A stretch of DNA of 64,000 nt from Bacteroidales bacterium UBA3743 (GTDB lineage: Bacteria > Bacteroidota > Bacteroidia > Bacteroidales > Paludibacteraceae): contig DFGT01000007.1 of assembly GCA_002371265.1 (NCBI GenBank), positions 6,107 through 70,106 of the forward strand, read 5' to 3'. A program made the position numbers and the translations under genes. Positions 62,866 through 64,000 of this stretch are shown piece by piece. The notes under the pieces are model-generated. The model made no database searches and was not told the origin of the DNA. It saw only the letters and a list, made by a program, of their open reading frames with translations. Within the stretch, counting starts at the first letter, position 1; each line of letters starts with the position of its first letter.

Positions 62866-63846
62866 TTATATTTCATAGGATTTCAACATCTCCATAATTT
62901 CTCGTTTTATCTCATCTTTAAAACTTTGAGGTTCCAGGACCTTCAGTTTGGTGCCATAACTCAATATTATTGCACGTAGTTCACCATTCGGAATAACATT
63001 AAGTTCTATATACCCAAAATCGTCATCGGCAACAATTTCCTGAGAACTGTGCAAAGGATTCGCAACTAATTTTCCATGTGTGTTCTCATCAATCGCTTTC
63101 AATATAATTTTTGTTTTATTCTTGTTTTCTTTATATACACCAATAATATCGCGAAGATAATCATATTGATTTGGCAAAGGTTCAATATATTTGACTGATT
63201 GACTTAAACTGGAAACTGTAATTATCCTATTAATCGCCATATCAAATTTCTTAGGAGAATGGCCCTCCGATTCAGATATTCCTAAAACATACCATTTCCC
63301 CATATAGTTTCTTAATACATGAGGATGAAATATGATAGTCTGCTCTTCCTTATTAAATGGTTTGTATTTAACCAATACTGGTCTTCTATGTTGAATTTTA
63401 TCAGAAAACAATTTGACATTTTTTTTATATTCAGCTTCCTTTTCTTCTTGTTGCAAAGGATCACTATATTCAGAAACTAAAGTAAATGAGATTCCTTTAA
63501 CATTAGTAGCAACAATTGGATAACCCAATTGATCCAGATATTTATTAAAACTAGGAATGATTTTTTTCATTGTATTGTACACACTACTATCCATTGCATA
63601 TCCTAATTTTTCAAAGTCCTTATGTTTTTCCAATAAAAGACTTTCATATTCCTTTTGATTGAATGATCCAGACATCTCCATCTTCTTTTTCAAGGAAAAA
63701 GAGATATATGATTCAAACACCATTTCATATGTAACGCCTTTTTTTGACTTAAGTAAATCATAATAAATCTTTCTTAAATCCTGCTTTAACTCACTTGAAC
63801 TTTCAAAAATATTTTCCATAGACAGAGAAGTATAAATTTCAGTCAT
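62866..63846 (-). CDS. WYL-domain transcriptional regulator
   Basis: 326 aa. The middle holds the WYL-type SH3-like fold with the signature as KWYVLGISE (about residues 190-198, WYV in place of WYL) and a preceding HPHVLRNYMG. The C-terminal part ends with the family's WCX-like region (LRAIILSYGTKLKVLEPQ). The N-terminus is helical but lacks a clear canonical helix-turn-helix. WYL proteins are frequent regulators of phage-defence and CRISPR genes. It is transcribed towards the DUF1232-helicase block. Confidence 0.87.
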   Translation of the reverse strand: MTEIYTSLSMENIFESSSELKQDLRKIYYDLLKSKKGVTYEMVFESYISFSLKKKMEMSGSFNQKEYESLLLEKHKDFEKLGYAMDSSVYNTMKKIIPSFNKYLDQLGYPIVATNVKGISFTLVSEYSDPLQQEEKEAEYKKNVKLFSDKIQHRRPVLVKYKPFNKEEQTIIFHPHVLRNYMGKWYVLGISESEGHSPKKFDMAINRIITVSSLSQSVKYIEPLPNQYDYLRDIIGVYKENKNKTKIILKAIDENTHGKLVANPLHSSQEIVADDDFGYIELNVIPNGELRAIILSYGTKLKVLEPQSFKDEIKREIMEMLKSYEI

Positions 63847-64000
63847 ATCGTAATTATAAAATTATTCAATGAGAAAAATCAATTAATTTTTACTAAATTA
63901 AAAAATATAATCGAATTATTCAATAGATTATTCCAGATAGTGATGGACGAAAGACGAGGATCTGTAATCTATGATAGTAGAGACGTTGCGCGCAACGTCT
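63847..64000. repeat. Spacer ending in a truncated GTAGAGACG palindrome
   Basis: No gene. The last 24 bases (63977-64000) equal the first 24 of the 28-bp palindrome at 49434, cut by the window edge. Confidence 0.75.

Overview
The window looks like a chromosomal segment of a Bacteroidota bacterium, most likely order Bacteroidales; I cannot place the genus. The reasons are the TAnnTTTG promoter element in front of many genes, the near absence of Shine-Dalgarno sequences, a predicted type IX secretion (T9SS) sorting domain, paired TonB proteins, nspC, an M49 peptidase with HECLGH, a C10 cysteine protease and a DUF3276 protein.

Layout. 1-2068: the end of mcrB plus mcrC (type IV restriction). 2069-2668: repeat-rich spacer. 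2669-6152 (minus): yicC-gmk-nadD-pheS-bactofilin operon, divergent from tsaB-hydrolase-nspC (6260-9170). 9946-16333: a secreted protein, a GNAT and a CAT-like acetyltransferase, tRNA-Lys, a B12-binding radical SAM protein, prs and an MscS channel. 16333-18322: a small AT-rich insertion carrying two unknown genes between imperfect direct repeats. 18323-20310: a BASS transporter and an acyltransferase. 20389-20663: a MITE-like inverted-repeat element. 20902-24224: three tandem lipoprotein genes followed by a C10 protease that lacks a pro-domain. 24321-39715: TonB paralogues, DPP III, secreted proteins, UbiA, duplicated Ca2+/cation antiporters, KdsC-like phosphatase, DUF2520, nitroreductase, asnS and RNase Z. 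39785-49189: OmpA-like protein, rpsA, helD, DUF3276, then thrS-infC-rpmI-rplT, with infC using a non-canonical start codon.

The main discovery is at 49.69-58.39 kb. It is a compact CRISPR locus with two arrays (21 and 13 repeats of 36 bp) that flank a two-gene operon. The first gene is a Cas12a-family effector of the Cas12a2 type: the Cas12a Nuc region is replaced by a short segment with two CxxC knuckles, and the RuvC residues D836, E1066 and D1245 are intact. The second gene overlaps it by 19 bp and encodes a 674-aa protein with a DUF3800-like (RNase H fold) N-terminus and a TPR-like helical C-terminus, which I do not recognise as a known Cas accessory. There is no cas1, cas2 or cas4 in the window. 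Both arrays are transcribed leftwards from nearly identical leaders with a sigma70-like promoter. The spacer strand that crRNAs would pair with is purine-rich and in places reads like gene starts, as expected if the guides target mRNA.

58.5-63.9 kb (minus) is a second accessory block: a WYL regulator, a DUF1232 protein, a 51-aa glycine-zipper peptide, two paralogous unknown proteins and a Pif1-like helicase with a long helical tail. Several intergenic regions carry dispersed palindromes with a GTAGAGACG core, some of which serve as terminators.
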